NCBI RefSeq assembly: GCF_033118175.1
Contig: NC_083711.1
Span: forward strand, 44,836,001-44,900,000
Reading direction: 5' to 3'
Origin: Dama dama
Taxonomy: Eukaryota > Chordata > Mammalia > Artiodactyla > Cervidae
Length of the DNA stretch: 64,000 nucleotides
Position 1 is the stretch's first letter, and each line of letters begins with the position of its first letter. Shown piece after piece: positions 44,901 to 56,289 of this stretch. The notes under the pieces were generated by a model that saw only the letters and a list, made by a program, of their open reading frames with translations, did no database searches and was not told the origin of the DNA. The position numbers were made by a program, and so were the translations under genes.

Positions 44901-45012
44901 GAACTTGGGCAAACTTTGGGAGATGGTGAGGGACAGGGACAGAGAGGCCTGGTGTGCTGCAATCCATGGGGTTGCAAAGAGTCGGACACAACTGGCTGAC
45001 TGAACAACAACG
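44901..45012 (+). mobile_element. 112-base BovB 3' tail
   Basis: CTTTGGGAGATGGTGAGGGA through GGACACAACTGGCTGACTGA is the BovB 3' UTR end, with a CAACAACGA tail. No target duplication was recognised. Confidence 0.9.
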
Positions 45013-45057
45013 AGCCAGATATTGGAGTTATGACAGGTTCCTAAATTATTCTTATGA

Positions 45058-45257
45058 AGTGAAGTGAATGAAAGTCACTCAGTCATGTCCGACTCTTTGC
45101 AACCCCATGGACTATACAGTCCTTGGAATTATCCAGGCCAGAATACTGGAGTGGGTAGCCATTTTCTTCTCCAGGGGATCTTCCCAACCCGGGGATGGAA
45201 TCCAGGTCTCCTGCATTGCAGGCAGATTCTTTACAAGCAGAGCCACAAGGGAAGCCA
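45058..45257 (-). mobile_element. Full-length Bov-tA SINE
   Basis: GAAGTGAATGAAAGTCACTC through GCAGAGCCACAAGGGAAGC is complete in reverse complement. A weak TATTC-T/C-TA similarity at both flanks may be its target duplication. Confidence 0.94.
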
Positions 45258-45375
45258 AGTAGCACATATTCCTAGCCTCCCAAAATAAAAGTATACACCT
45301 GTATGACTTTGGTGTATGAATGAATACATATGGTATTCATACATGAATGCATACATGCTATATGAGTGTATGTGT

Positions 45376-45377
<2 letters not shown>

Positions 45378-45413
<36 letters not shown>
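45378..45413. repeat. (CA)n microsatellite
   Basis: About 18 uninterrupted CA/AC units just upstream of the + Bov-tA head. Confidence 0.96.
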
Positions 45414-45415
<2 letters not shown>

Positions 45416-45590
45416 AAGCTCAGTTGTTAAAAAACCCGCCTTCAATGCAGGAGACCTGGGTTCCATCCCTGGGTTGGGAAGATCCCCTGGAGAAGGGAAA
45501 GGCTACCCACTCCAGTATTCTGGCCTAGAGAATTCTACACAGTCCATGGGGTTGCAAAGAGTCAGACACAACTGAGTGACTTTCACTTTC
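45416..45590 (+). mobile_element. Bov-tA SINE lacking the first bases of its head
   Basis: It begins within the A-box region (AGCTCAGTTGTTAAA), keeps a B-box-like GGTTCCATCCC and ends GAGTGACTTTCACTTTC. Body bases between CTAGAGAATTC and ACAGTCCATGG are deleted relative to other copies. It lies in the opposite orientation to the SINE at 45058-45257. Confidence 0.93.
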
Positions 45591-45659
45591 ATTCCTAGCC
45601 TCCCCAAATAAAAGTGTACACTGTATGACTTTAGTCAGAACAGTTAGCACTTACAGAGA

Positions 45660-45770
45660 GATATATAGTTTCCTCATCTGTAAAATAATAAAATAATGTT
45701 ATCTACTTTATAGATTTTTTGAGTGTTAAGTAAAAAATTATATAAATCTATTAGTGCAGAACCTACCTAC
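45660..45770 (+). repeat. MIR relic
   Basis: TTTCCTCATCTGTAAAATAA, then ATAATGTTATCTACTTTATAG and GAGTGTTAAGT match the MIR core in sense orientation. Confidence 0.6.
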
Positions 45771-46023
45771 CTACTAGAGATTCTCTTATTTTCTATTTCT
45801 TAGTTTGGCTCAAACTGCTCAATCCCTAATTCAAATGCTGATACTATGCCTAGTATGTGAAGCCTAGGACATCTTAGAAAAGAGGTAGTCGCTATTGAAC
45901 CTGGAACCCCATGGCACCCTGTGCACAATTTGGGTATAATCTTTACTGCCCTTGCCCTCAGACAGGGTGTCTGAGGCTTTTTCTCAGTTGGAATATATTA
46001 GTTTGTGGAAAAATGACTGTGGT

Positions 46024-46362
46024 AATTGGATTCTTAAAACTGAAACAGCTGAACAATGAAAGTTGAGCAGAAACAGCTAATCGTCGTATCAGTCATGTCC
46101 AGCTCTTTATGAATCTATGGACTCTAGCCTGCCAAGCTCCTCCGTCTGTGGGATTCTCCAGGCAAGAATACTGGAGCGGGTTGCCATGCCCTCTTTCACA
46201 GGATCTTGTGGACCCAGGGATCTAACCTGAGCCTCCTCCTATGTCTTTGTCATTGGCCAGCAGATTCTTTCCCACTAGTGTCACCTGGGAAACCCCAATT
46301 GGATTCTTAAAACTGAAACAACTGAAGAATGGAAGTTGAATGGAAACAGCTAGTCATCATTA
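46024..46362. repeat. 66-base direct repeats flanking a SINE
   Basis: AATTGGATTCTTAAAACTGA onward (46024-46089) is repeated at 46297-46362 with about 10 differences. Both copies directly abut the SINE at 46090-46296, so this looks like a very long target-site duplication; the others in this window are 5-17 bases. Confidence 0.92.
46090..46296 (-). mobile_element. Bov-tA SINE with longer-head variant
   Basis: CAGTCATGTCCAGCTCTTTA through CACTAGTGTCACCTGGGAAA is Bov-tA in reverse complement. The head contains the extra CCTATGTC... segment also seen at 59580-59793, a distinct subtype with GTGTCACCTGGGAAAC in place of GAGCCACCAGGGAAGC. Confidence 0.92.
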
Positions 46363-46363
46363 T

Positions 46364-46984
46364 TCAAGAGAGATAATCTTCGAAAGACACCCTTACTGCT
46401 TAATAACTAATTATTTGTCAACTTTTAAGCCTCCTGATTCTATGAAATAATTTTGAATATTAATTATTTAGTAAATATATATATCCAAGTTTACCTTTAT
46501 TCACTTTTCATTAGTTTATGTATCTATATTGCTATACACATCATAATTTCCATTTTCTATGGTTATACATTAACTTTCTACCAGTATCTATGATGTCTAG
46601 CTAGTCTTTCATTATTAAACATTAAAATATTTGAAATTGGAGTTAGTATTTTGAGAGAGATAGTGATGCCTAATTATAATTTTCTTATGATTTAGCCCAC
46701 ATTTATTTTTTCTTCTTTTACTGTTTTTAGTTATGAAATATATTTTATACTGACTTCCTGGGCATTCTTTTTATTAAGAATGATAGTCACTGTTTTGCTA
46801 GTGACATTATGACATTGAAAAAATTTATTTTTTCTTTAATTGCTTTATTTCAAATCTCATTTGTCTCAGTTGTACAACATACTGATTAACAGTTTTTAAA
46901 GTTTAAACTTCATTTATGGTTAGTACAAAATATTAGTCAATATTACCTTTGTTGTAAAATACATCCTTATAGCTTATCTTAAAC
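46364..46984. other. Stretch with no supported feature
   Basis: AT-rich; nothing recognised. Confidence 0.45.
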
Positions 46985-47572
46985 ACAGTACTTTATACAC
47001 TTTAATCCCCTGCCCTGAATTTCTCCTCCGTTGTGTGTATATGCCACATTTCTTTATCAATTCAACTATAGATGAACACAGGTTGGCAATTGTAAATAAT
47101 GTTCTTGGAACATTGGGATGCATATATCTTTTTGAATTAGTGTTTTTGTTTTCTTTAGCAGCTTACCCAGGAGTAGAATTGTTGGGTTATAAGGTAGTTT
47201 TATGTTTAGTTTTTTGAGAAATCTCTGTACTGTTTTCCACACTGGCTGTACTAATTTATATTCTCACCAACAGTGCACAATGGTTCCCTTCTCTCACATC
47301 CTTGCCAACAATTGTTATTTGTGTTCTTTTTAATGATAGATATTCTGACATGTGTGAGGTGATATCTCACTGTAGTGTTAATTTGCATTTCTCTGAGGAT
47401 TAATGCTGTTGAGCATCTTTTCATGTGCTTGTTGGACATCTGCATGTCCTCTTTGCAGAAATGTTTTTCAGGTCTTCTGCTCATTTTTTTTAAATTGGAT
47501 TTTTTGTTTTTTGATGTTGAGTTGTATGAACTGTTCATGTATTTTGGATATTAAACTCTTATTAATATTCAG

Positions 47573-48252
47573 AACTCAACATTCAGAAAACTAAGATCAT
47601 ATCATCCGGTCCCATCACTTCATGGCAAATAGATGGGGAAACCATGGAAACAATGACAGACTTTATTTTGGGGGGCTCCAAAATCACTGCAGATGGTGAC
47701 TGCAGCCATGAAATTAAAAGATGCTTGCTCCTTGGAAGAAAAGTTATGACCAACAAAGACAGCATATTGATTAGCAGAGACATTCCTTTGCCAACAAAGC
47801 CCATCTAGTCAAAGCTATGGTTTTTCCAGTAGTCATGTGTGGATGTGAGAGTTGGACTATAAAGAAAGCTGAGTGCCAAAGAATTGATGCTTTTGAATTG
47901 TGGTGTTGGAAAAGGCTCTTGAGAGTCCTTTGGACAGCAAGGAGATCCAACCAGTCCATCCTAAAGGAAATCAGTCCTGAATATTCATTGGAAGGACTGA
48001 TGCTAAAGCTGAAATTCCAATACTTTGGCCACCTGATGCGAAGAACTGACTCATTTGAAAAGACCCTGCTGCTAGGAAAGATTGAAGGCGGGAGGAGAAG
48101 GGGGCGACAGAGGATGAGATGGTTGGATGGACCGACTCAATGGACATGAATTTGAGTATGCTCCCAGAGTTGGTGATGGACAGGGAAGCCTGGCACGCTG
48201 CAGTCCATGGGGTCGCAAAGAGTCAGACATGGTTGATCGACTGAACTGAACT
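47573..48252 (+). mobile_element. 5'-truncated BovB 3' end nested in old L1
   Basis: ACTCAACATTCAGAAAACTA to the CTGAACTGAACT terminus, about 680 bases. A 110-codon frame at 47817-48149 preserves the post-RT carboxy-terminal region. Flanking AAACTCTTATT and GAACCTCTTTCC may be a decayed target duplication. Confidence 0.94.
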
Positions 48253-48362
48253 GTCCTGAACCTCTTTCCAATTATATCATTTACAAACATTTTCTCCCAT
48301 TTTGTAGATTGGGTTTTTGTTTGCTGATGGTTTCCTTTGTTATGCAAAACCTTTTTAAACTT

Positions 48363-48511
48363 TTGTTTTTATTTCAATTTATATATTTTCAGTTGGAGGA
48401 TAATTGCTTTACAATGTTGTGTTGATTTCTGCCATTTATCATCATTAATCATCCTTAAGTGTACATATACCCCCTACTTGTGAGCCACCCTCCCACCTCC
48501 CACACCATTGC
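48363..48511 (-). mobile_element. Younger L1 3' end nested in old L1
   Basis: AGTTGGAGGATAATTGCTTT, ACAATGTTGTGTTGATTTCT and CACCCTCCCACCTCCC are the reverse complement of the ruminant L1 terminus. The host L1 resumes with GGTCCCCTTTGTTTATTTTT. AAACTT at 48357-48362 and CAACTT at 48511-48516 may be the short target duplication. Confidence 0.85.
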
Positions 48512-49226
48512 AACTTAATTGGTCCCCTTTGTTTATTTTTGGTTTTGCTTCTTTGCTTTAGGAGACAGATCAAAAAAAATTTTGCTATTTTTTATGTCAA
48601 TGTTTTTCTGTAGGGGGTTTTGGTTTCAATCCATCTTGAGTTTATTTTTGTATATGATATTAGAGAATGTTCTAATTTCATTCTTTCACATGTAGCTATC
48701 CAGTTTTTCCTGAACAGGTTACTGAGGAGAATATCTTTTCTCCATTGTATGTTCTTGCCTGCTTTGTTGTTGATTAACTTACCATAAGTATGTGGGTTTA
48801 TTTCTGGGCTCTCTATTTATGTGTTTGTTTTTGTACAATTACCATACTCTTTTGATTACTGTAGCTTTATAGTACAGTCTGAAGTCAGAGTGTGATTCCT
48901 CCAGTTTAGTTCTTCTTTCTCAAGATGGCTTTAGCTATTCAAGGTCTTTTGGGTATATATACAAATTTGAAAATGTTTTCTTCTAGTTTTATGAAAAGTA
49001 CCTTTGGTATTTTGATAGAGATTGCATTGAATCTATAGATTGCCTTAGGTAGTGTGGTCTTTATTAGTTCTTCCAACCCATGAAAATGATCTATCTTTTA
49101 ACTTCTAACCTCATTTAATTCTTTGGTCTACTGTGCCTTATCTCATATTAGTAATGTAAATAAAATAAGCATTTTAGCTTGATTTTGTTTTACTGAAGAT
49201 TTAGAAAATACTTTTTACTAAACTGC

Positions 49227-49425
49227 ATGCACACATACTCAATTTTGTCTGACTTTGTGATTCTGTGGACCGTAGCCCACCAGGTTCCTCTGTCCATGGA
49301 ATTTTCCAGGTAAGAATACCAGAGGGGGCTGCCATTTCCTACTCCAGGTGATCTTCCTGACCCAAGGCTTGAACCTGTGACTCTTACATTGGCAGACAGT
49401 CTTTACTGCTGCACCACCTTGGAAG
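49227..49425 (-). mobile_element. Bov-tA SINE, diverged
   Basis: GCACACATACTCAATTTTGT through GCTGCACCACCTTGGAAGC is a complete but substituted Bov-tA in reverse complement. No secure target duplication. Confidence 0.9.
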
Positions 49426-49654
49426 CTAACTACTCAAATATTGATTTCTGATTTCTGCTAGTAAAGAGGCACATAATTCTTTGTTGACATAATTAATAGG
49501 ATAATGACAATTGAGGATTATAAGGGAGTATACATTTTATACCTCATCATAAATATCATAATTGTTTACAATATATTTTATAGTTTATGAAAAACTTCAT
49601 TTATGGAGATATAACATCCTCATATCTAGCCTCTGATGTTCTTTGTTGTATGTT

Positions 49655-49745
49655 CTTTATTTTACAGATATAGGACTTGAGAATGAGATAAGTTTAAGTA
49701 ACTAATTTAAACTTACTCAAATCAACATTTTGAAGCAGTGGGGTA
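49655..49745 (-). repeat. MIR relic
   Basis: TTTTACAGATATAGGACTTG, then GAGATAAGTTTAAGTAACTA is the MIR core in reverse complement. Confidence 0.55.
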
Positions 49746-50282
49746 AAATCACATCTTTTGATTGAATTTTCCAGGTTATATCTCACATGTTATTTACTGG
49801 ACAGGAAATAATGAACTGAGTGCATTATAAATGCAAACTTGGCATTATAGTCCATCAATTTAGAACAATTCAGAGAAAGAAGGGATGTCTGTTACCTCGG
49901 ATAGTTGTAAATGTAGCATGGTTTCCAGGCAGGAAGAAAGATAGGAATTAGAGAGAAGAGTTACTTACTTTTGTTTCTCAGCAACCTAGGAAGCCGTGGT
50001 TTACTTGATTTGATCTCAGGGCAGGGAAGGTGGGTAGGCCTAATTCTGACAGCCAGGACTCTTGGGCCGCATGATTCTTTCTTATCACCCAAGCTGGGTA
50101 CTTGTCTTATTGCTTGACTCTGCACTGGGACTAGATGATCATCATTTAGCATCCTCCAAAAGACCTACCCAGGCAAGAGGATGAGCTAGCTGTCGTCTGA
50201 GCCGTCTGTTTAATGGTCTGATAAGCGCCAGTGATCATGGTGACTGTCACATAATAGATATGTTTTCTAAACTTATTATTGC

Positions 50283-50350
50283 TCAGAGTCAGGGTCAACA
50301 TTTGAATTCAGGATTTTCTGGATTTTTCTGTAGCCTATACTATTCCACCA
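50283..50350 (-). repeat. MIR head relic
   Basis: CAGAGTCAGGGTCAACATTT, then GAATTCAGGATT and the TAGCCTATACTATTCCACCA region match the tRNA-like end of MIR in reverse complement. Confidence 0.45.
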
Positions 50351-51039
50351 TACTATGTAACGTAGATTTACTATACTTTCTTATATGCCAATCAAATACT
50401 TTATTCTTTAAATGAAAAAATTGTGTTTGGAAATTGAATTTGCTATTTATATTATTGAAAAATAAAGTGTAAGATTTACATTTCTAAATATTAAATCATT
50501 ATTTATTGAGAAATTATATTTGAAAGTTTATTTGTTATTTATATTATTTGAAATTACAAGTCAGTTATCAGAACTATATTCTACATTTATTTTTGAACGA
50601 GCATATACGTTATCATCTCTTCTTTCTTCGAGTGAGGAAGAAATTTTAAAATTGCCATAAAATTGCAGAAATAATACAGACTAGCAATAAAATACTTGAA
50701 TTATGCCAGAGTCCATGAAGTAAAAAGTGAGTTTCTAGCTCTGCTTCCTTTTTAGAATTAATTGCTACTGGAACTTTATATCTGTCTTTACATTCCTTTT
50801 TTTAATAAAAATATCCAATTCTATACTTTTTTATGCAGATTTCTTTTATCACATTTGACAGTATATCATGGACAACCTTGTATATCAGCATGTGTTTATC
50901 TATCTCATACTTGCCATTTCCTCTTTTATGGGCCATATCCAAATTAGCAAGTCCTATCAGATCAAGCTGAAAATGTATCTAGAATCATTACATTTACCGC
51001 AGCTATTCTACTCCAGGATTTATCTCCTCTTACTTGGAC

Positions 51040-51700
51040 TGTTTCAGTAGCATCTTAACTGATGATTCTTCCTCACTTGCCTTTTGCAGCCTGTTATCCA
51101 GATAGTGGCAAGAATGACCCACTTAACATATAAGCCAGATATTGTCACTCCTCACAAAACCTTCCAGTCATTTGAAGTCAAGAGTAAAAGCCAGAATCCT
51201 CACTATAGGCTGCTTGAGTCTTAGTGATCTTTGCTTCTTAGCTATCTTTTTGAACTCACTTCTTACCACTCCCACCCTTGAACACTGAAATCCAGACACA
51301 CTGGCCCCTTGCTGTTTTTCAGATAAGCTGTGCTTGCTCCCACATCATGCCCTTGATACATTTCTACTTCTTTTAATGCTTTTTCTCCCAGACTTATCCT
51401 TGTCTTGCCCCCTCAATTAAGTTTCAAATATCACTTGATTATTTCCTATAAAAGAAGTCCCTCAATCACTCACAACTCCCTTACCTTATCTCACCTTATT
51501 TTTCTCTATAGCACTTTTTACCACTGATATTTTATTTATTTCTTTTAAAACATTTTCTTTAAAACAAGCTGTCAGCTCATAAATATTCCATGAAAACAGA
51601 AAATTTGTCTTACATTTTCACTGATTTGTACCTAATAGCACACTGTCTGGCACATAACAGGTTCTTAATAAATGTGTATTGAATGAATTATTGAATAATT
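51040..51700 (+). repeat. L2 LINE 3' end, sense
   Basis: GTCACTCCTCACAAAACCTT, AAGAGTAAAAGCCAGAATCC, CACACTGGCCCCTTGCTGTT, TATAGCACTTTTTACCACTG, CTGTCTGGCACATAACAGGT and the terminal GTATTGAATGAATT give a long ordered match. It is the best-preserved L2 here. Confidence 0.85.
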
Positions 51701-51787
51701 TGATTAATGAACTACATAAACGGGTATAATACATTCTGAAGTATAGATCAGCTCTAATTTATCCACTGACCTATTGTAAATATTTCA

Positions 51788-52080
51788 GTTCAGTTCAGTC
51801 ACTCATTCATGTCTGACTCTTTGCGACCCCATGGACTGCAGCACACCAGGCCTCACTGTCCATCACCAACTCCCGGAGTCTACCCAAACCCATGTCCATT
51901 GAGTTGCTGATGCCATCCAACCATCTCATCCTCTGTCCCTTTCTCCTCCCGCCTTCAATCTTTCCCAGCCTTGGGGTCTTTTTCAATGAGTCAATTCTTC
52001 ACATCAGGTGGCCAAAATATTGGAGTTTCAGCTTTAGCATCAGTCCTTCCAATGAATATTCGGGACTGATTTCCTTTAGT
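51788..52080 (-). mobile_element. 5'-truncated BovB 3' end
   Basis: From tandem GTTCAGTTCAG to GACTGATTTCCTTTAG, about 293 bases of BovB terminus in reverse complement. ATATTTCA is duplicated at 51780-51787 and 52081-52088. Confidence 0.94.
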
Positions 52081-52088
52081 ATATTTCA

Positions 52089-54590
52089 TGTGTCTCTAAT
52101 TTTTCACTACTAGAAAAATTGCTTAGTAAACATTCTTGTGCTATATTTCTGTAGACATGTTTCTAAAAGAACAAATACTGTGTCAACCGGAATACATTTT
52201 AGATTTGATATGTTATACCCTAAAAAAGTTGTATCATCTGTATGTTTCCAATACTGAGTGTTTTTATACATAGGAGTGCTATATCTCTTACATTTATTCA
52301 GGTCTCCATGTATTTTAATTAATTTAATCATACATGTGAATAGACTTTATATTTATTTGTATATCTATGTAAGAAGCATTTAAGATATCTGGTAATGCAT
52401 ACTTTCCAAGGAAGCAGCAGTAAAACACTCTACGTATATGAAAAATTTCCACTTTTTCTGTGAAAGCTAGAGTAGGTCATCAGTATTCCCAGTCTTTTTT
52501 GAGCTCATTTTTGGTAAATTTCAAGATTAATGGCAAAAAGAAGTATATGAAGTGAAATATATTATGGTGATGCACCTACAGATGCAGACAGAAACTTTTA
52601 AATTAGGGTCAAGGTTGGTGCTTTTTATTGAGTGATCTTTATTTTAACCTTCACAGACAGACTTCAATGATTGAAAAAGATACATAATGAAAACCACTCA
52701 TTTTATTATCCATGTCAGTGGATCTGTTATTTCCCACCTTCTCTCCCACTACCCTAATGACTTTTTAGATGAATGTATTTTAATTAAAAAAAATAGGACG
52801 AATTTCAATTATTACAAGTAAGAGCAAATATAAACTGGTTTGTGTGGTATTAAGAATGCTTTGCAGAAGTCAGCTGAAGAATCATTTGCTGATAGCTATG
52901 AGGGATAAAAAATGCTTAAAACCATTGCCTTTTTATATTACATGAATCAATATTCAGTAGAAAATTCAGTAATAAGTATGCCCTCTGTGTTCCTGGGCAA
53001 ATGTTTCAGCAGGTCAGTGTCAAAAGGTTGATAAATGGAATAATGTTTCATGCTGTAAAAATAACATGAAAAAAATTTAGAACATTATTCAGTACATATG
53101 AATCTCTTTACAGGTGTCTTTGTAAGCCATTCACACAGAGAAGTGGTTTACAGATTGGTAATTAGAAAAATATTCTTCCTTTGCATTTCCCCTTGTCCAG
53201 AAAGGTTAATGAGAAACTGCTAATGAGTTACATAGGTGATAGTAACTAATCCTGATGAGTGAGTCAGAAAGTTTAAGGATATCTAGATAGCTATGACCCA
53301 CTGAACTAACTGGACTGTTCCTAACCCAGCATAATCCAAATGGATGCAAAAGCTTACCCAAAGCTGGAAAACACTTTTAAGGTTCTGGGAGGAAATCTAA
53401 TGGACTCTGTTGGTATTTTCATTCTTCTAGTTGAATGTCATGCCTATGGAATGAAACGAAGATATATGAAGTAAACAGCAGGCTACAGAGGTTAGAATTC
53501 CATAAAGAAAGGTTCCTGGAAGCTGGAAGATGTATTTTACAAAGACCTGAGTGAATCAACTTGTTGGGAAAATTAAGGCATTAAAATGAAATGTAATTTT
53601 AAAAGGGGGGAGGGAGTTGTCCAGATAATACCACAAACCTAGTACAGTAGAGAGACTGGAAGGTATAGAAAATTTGAATCACAGTGATGAGAAAAATAAA
53701 AATTGAATGAAGTAGAATATTTATGGACTTAGCTTCTGTATATTGAACAGAGCAAGGATAATGTTCAGAGTGATTTGGAAAATAACAAGAAGTCTTTGAA
53801 AGGAGTTTGTGTAACAGCAGTATGATGGCATTGGTGGGTCAAAATCTAGAACCCAAACTGAAGGGAAATCTATGAAGTTGAAGAGTATTTGGAGAATATT
53901 TGGAGTAAAGGAGAAAAAGTAGTTTTTGACAATGTTGGATGACTAAGGACATTATTGTATTTTACAGAGGTTCTCAATTTAATTTTGAAAATGTGAACCA
54001 AATTAAGATCTGAAATGGGGCCTGTAAATATCTGGAAATCTCATATATGCAGAAACATGTTTTACTTACCTTTAATGAAACATTTCTATTTCACAATGTA
54101 AATAATTTGTAATTGGGAATATATTAGAGATTTGAGAATCTTGTAATTGCAAAGAATAATAGAAGTTATTAAATTTCAATCACTTACAATTACTGTCAAT
54201 AGAGCACTGAATAGAATTGTGAAAATAGTGTGATCCTTGGGAGTAAGTAACCAAGTTACATTAGAATTCTCATTAGTTGAGTAACATAAGGTGGCTGGAA
54301 AAAGTAATAATTTAGTTCTCTTAATTTTTATTTAACTTAGGGAGATCTATAATGATCTACTTACTGGAATCTCCCCCTAAAACTGAACTAGTAGATCACA
54401 AGTAGAGATAATGTAGTAAAGCTATGCCTCATAGCAGCAGGTGCAAGAGAGTGTGAAATCTCAACAGTGGGAATTTATGGGTCTGTATTCTGTTGTTTTC
54501 CAATAATGTGACTCAAATGCTCATTGAATATTGTGCTGTTTCTTCATTATCTGCTATCATGTTTCCTGTAAGAAATTTCCAGTTCTGCTG
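52089..54590. other. AT-rich stretch with at most faint L2 similarity
   Basis: About 2.5 kb. Only a faint antisense L2-like pattern at about 53740-53830 is suspected. No exon signal or young repeat is visible. Confidence 0.45.
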
Positions 54591-54594
54591 TTTG

Positions 54595-54790
54595 CGGATT
54601 CTCTGACTTGGGAAGTGGATCACTTTTAAAGTGACCCAACTTCCGTAAGATTTAGTCATCCTTATATATAAAACGTGGATAATATTATATACCTCATAGA
54701 TTTTTGTGAGGACTGAAGGTGGTTTGCGTGTGAAGTCTTAACACAGTTAACACAGTGATTATACTCATTCAATAAGTACTATTAATCATA
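54595..54790 (+). repeat. MIR relic, sense
   Basis: CTTATATATAAAACGTGGAT, ATACCTCATAGATTTTTGTG, AGGACTGAAGG and CATTCAATAAGTACTATTAA follow the MIR core and tail. Confidence 0.6.
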
Positions 54791-55325
54791 TTGGTCAATA
54801 CTTTAATATTGGTGATGATATTTCTTTTATTTAGATGTTCATGTACTGACCTTTTGCCTGGCATTTTTACTGTACATATTTGTTGGAGGGTGAGATGGTT
54901 GATAATGTGACCATTAACATGAAGTGCTTATTTGTTATTTCTGCTGCTAAAATTCAGCCTTCATAGTAATATTGGTGAGTCTCCATCAGTAATTGTGTTA
55001 CTTTTATCTTCAAAGGCTCACCTTTGCTCCGTTATAATTGCTAAATGGATCATGAAGTTGCAGGATTAAAAGCAGCAGGGAGACTAGTTGTATGGCAGTT
55101 GCAACAGTACTAGTAACAGCTGATTGTTATTTGAACAAAGTCGTTGGTAACACAGATGGAGGAGGCAGATGACGTGTGTTGTATGTGTTTGCAAAGTACA
55201 GCTAACGCCAAGTGAATTATTTGTCAGATATGATGGGGAAATAAGTAAGGATCACTGTGAGAGTATTGCCTTGACTGCCTGGTAGATTGTAGATTGTGGT
55301 TGTATTTACTAAGATGGGTTAAGAC
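54791..55325. other. Stretch with no supported feature
   Basis: Nothing recognised. Confidence 0.45.
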
Positions 55326-55329
55326 TGGC

Positions 55330-55565
55330 TGAAGAGCAGAGGTGTGGAGAACAAGAATCAAGACTTTTATTGCAACCATGTTTTGTGATGCCTATTAGAC
55401 AGCTGAGCAAATATGTCAAAAAGAATGTTGTGTATATGAGTTCAGAGTTCATTGAAGTCAGAGCACTAAATACAAATTTAGGAATTATTGATATGAAGAT
55501 GATACTTTAAATCATCAGACTGATTGAGATCACCTAGTGAAAAATGTAGACTTAAAAAAATAGTC
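55330..55565 (-). repeat. Antisense L2-like relic
   Basis: GATGCCTATTAGACAGCTGA, ATATGAGTTCAGAGTTCATT, ACAAATTTAGGAATTATTG and ATCAGACTGATTGAGATCAC follow, in order, a sequence I associate with the antisense of L2-type repeats. Assignment tentative. Confidence 0.4.
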
Positions 55566-55799
55566 CTTTATAAGATTAGCTTTAGCATTGCTCTCGTGGT
55601 CTTTATGGTAACTCTATATAATAAGCTTTCAGATTTAGTTCCAAGCGCTAATTGGCCCTCCCACCTACACCCTACCACACCACGTTTCTCTTAGTTCACA
55701 TTTCTGAAATGGAATATCTGATTGACCTGTATTTCCTAATCATTAAGATAAGGGTTTACCTCCCTTCACTAACCTAGGTGACTTTTTATGGATTACAAA

Positions 55800-55995
55800 C
55801 CAATATTTTCAGTATATACTCCATATTAGATATTATGCTATACACTGTACTTGTTTTATCTCATAAATGATTGAAATAACCAATGATAAAAGCACTTTAA
55901 ACTTTATTTCATTGATTGTAAATTAAGAATAAAAATAAATTTCCTGGATCACGTAGTTTGTAAAGTATGAATTTGGGATTTGAAGACAAGCCTAC
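55800..55995 (-). repeat. MIR relic, antisense
   Basis: ATTATGCTATACACTGTACT, ATCTCATAAATGA, CCTGGATCACGTAGTTTGTA and TTTGGGATTTGAAGACAAGC match MIR in reverse complement. Confidence 0.5.
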
Positions 55996-56289
55996 GTAAC
56001 TTCAAAATCTAAATTTAAGAAGAACAAGTTATATGAATTTAAGCCTGAATTGCTTGTCACTGTGTTTACATGAACAAACTCCATGTACTGAAGGCAGACA
56101 AAACCCATTTTTCCCTGTGACTAGCTCCATCCCTTCTTTTTCTGAGGTACTATAGAAATCAGTAAATTCTGTTTTTTAATTAAGACTATTCAACTTGCAG
56201 ATGGACTGTCTTACTATAGCTATGATGTACAATGGAGAAAGTGATGAAAAGTACTACTTAATATACTTATTAATAAATGTTGCATAATT

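Larger units (their letters stand above)
45268..45635. repeat. 46-base direct repeat flanking a (CA)n tract and a SINE
   Basis: ATTCCTAGCCTCCCAAAATA and its continuation at 45268-45313 recur at 45591-45635 with three substitutions and one indel. The right copy abuts the 3' end of the + Bov-tA. The left copy lies about 100 bases upstream of the SINE head, with TATGAATG-rich sequence and (CA)n between. Confidence 0.92.
46985..49105 (-). mobile_element. Old L1, antisense, split by BovB and a younger L1
   Basis: Segments at about 46985-47570, 48253-48362 and 48512-49105 read, in order, the reverse complement of the L1 3' UTR and ORF2 3' end (AGCAGCTTACCCAGGAGTAG, TTTTCCACACTGGCTGTAC, TTCATGTGCTTGTTGGACAT, CATTTTGTAGATTGGG, GGAGACAGATC, CATCTTGAGTTTATTTTTGT, TGATTACTGTAGCTTTATAG). 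The ORF2 part is full of stops. Two later insertions separate the three pieces. Confidence 0.9.
49426..51039. other. Mostly featureless; two small MIR relics
   Basis: Besides MIR pieces at 49655-49745 and 50283-50350 nothing is recognised. The open frames at 49961-50152 and 50762-51050 lack support. Confidence 0.5.
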
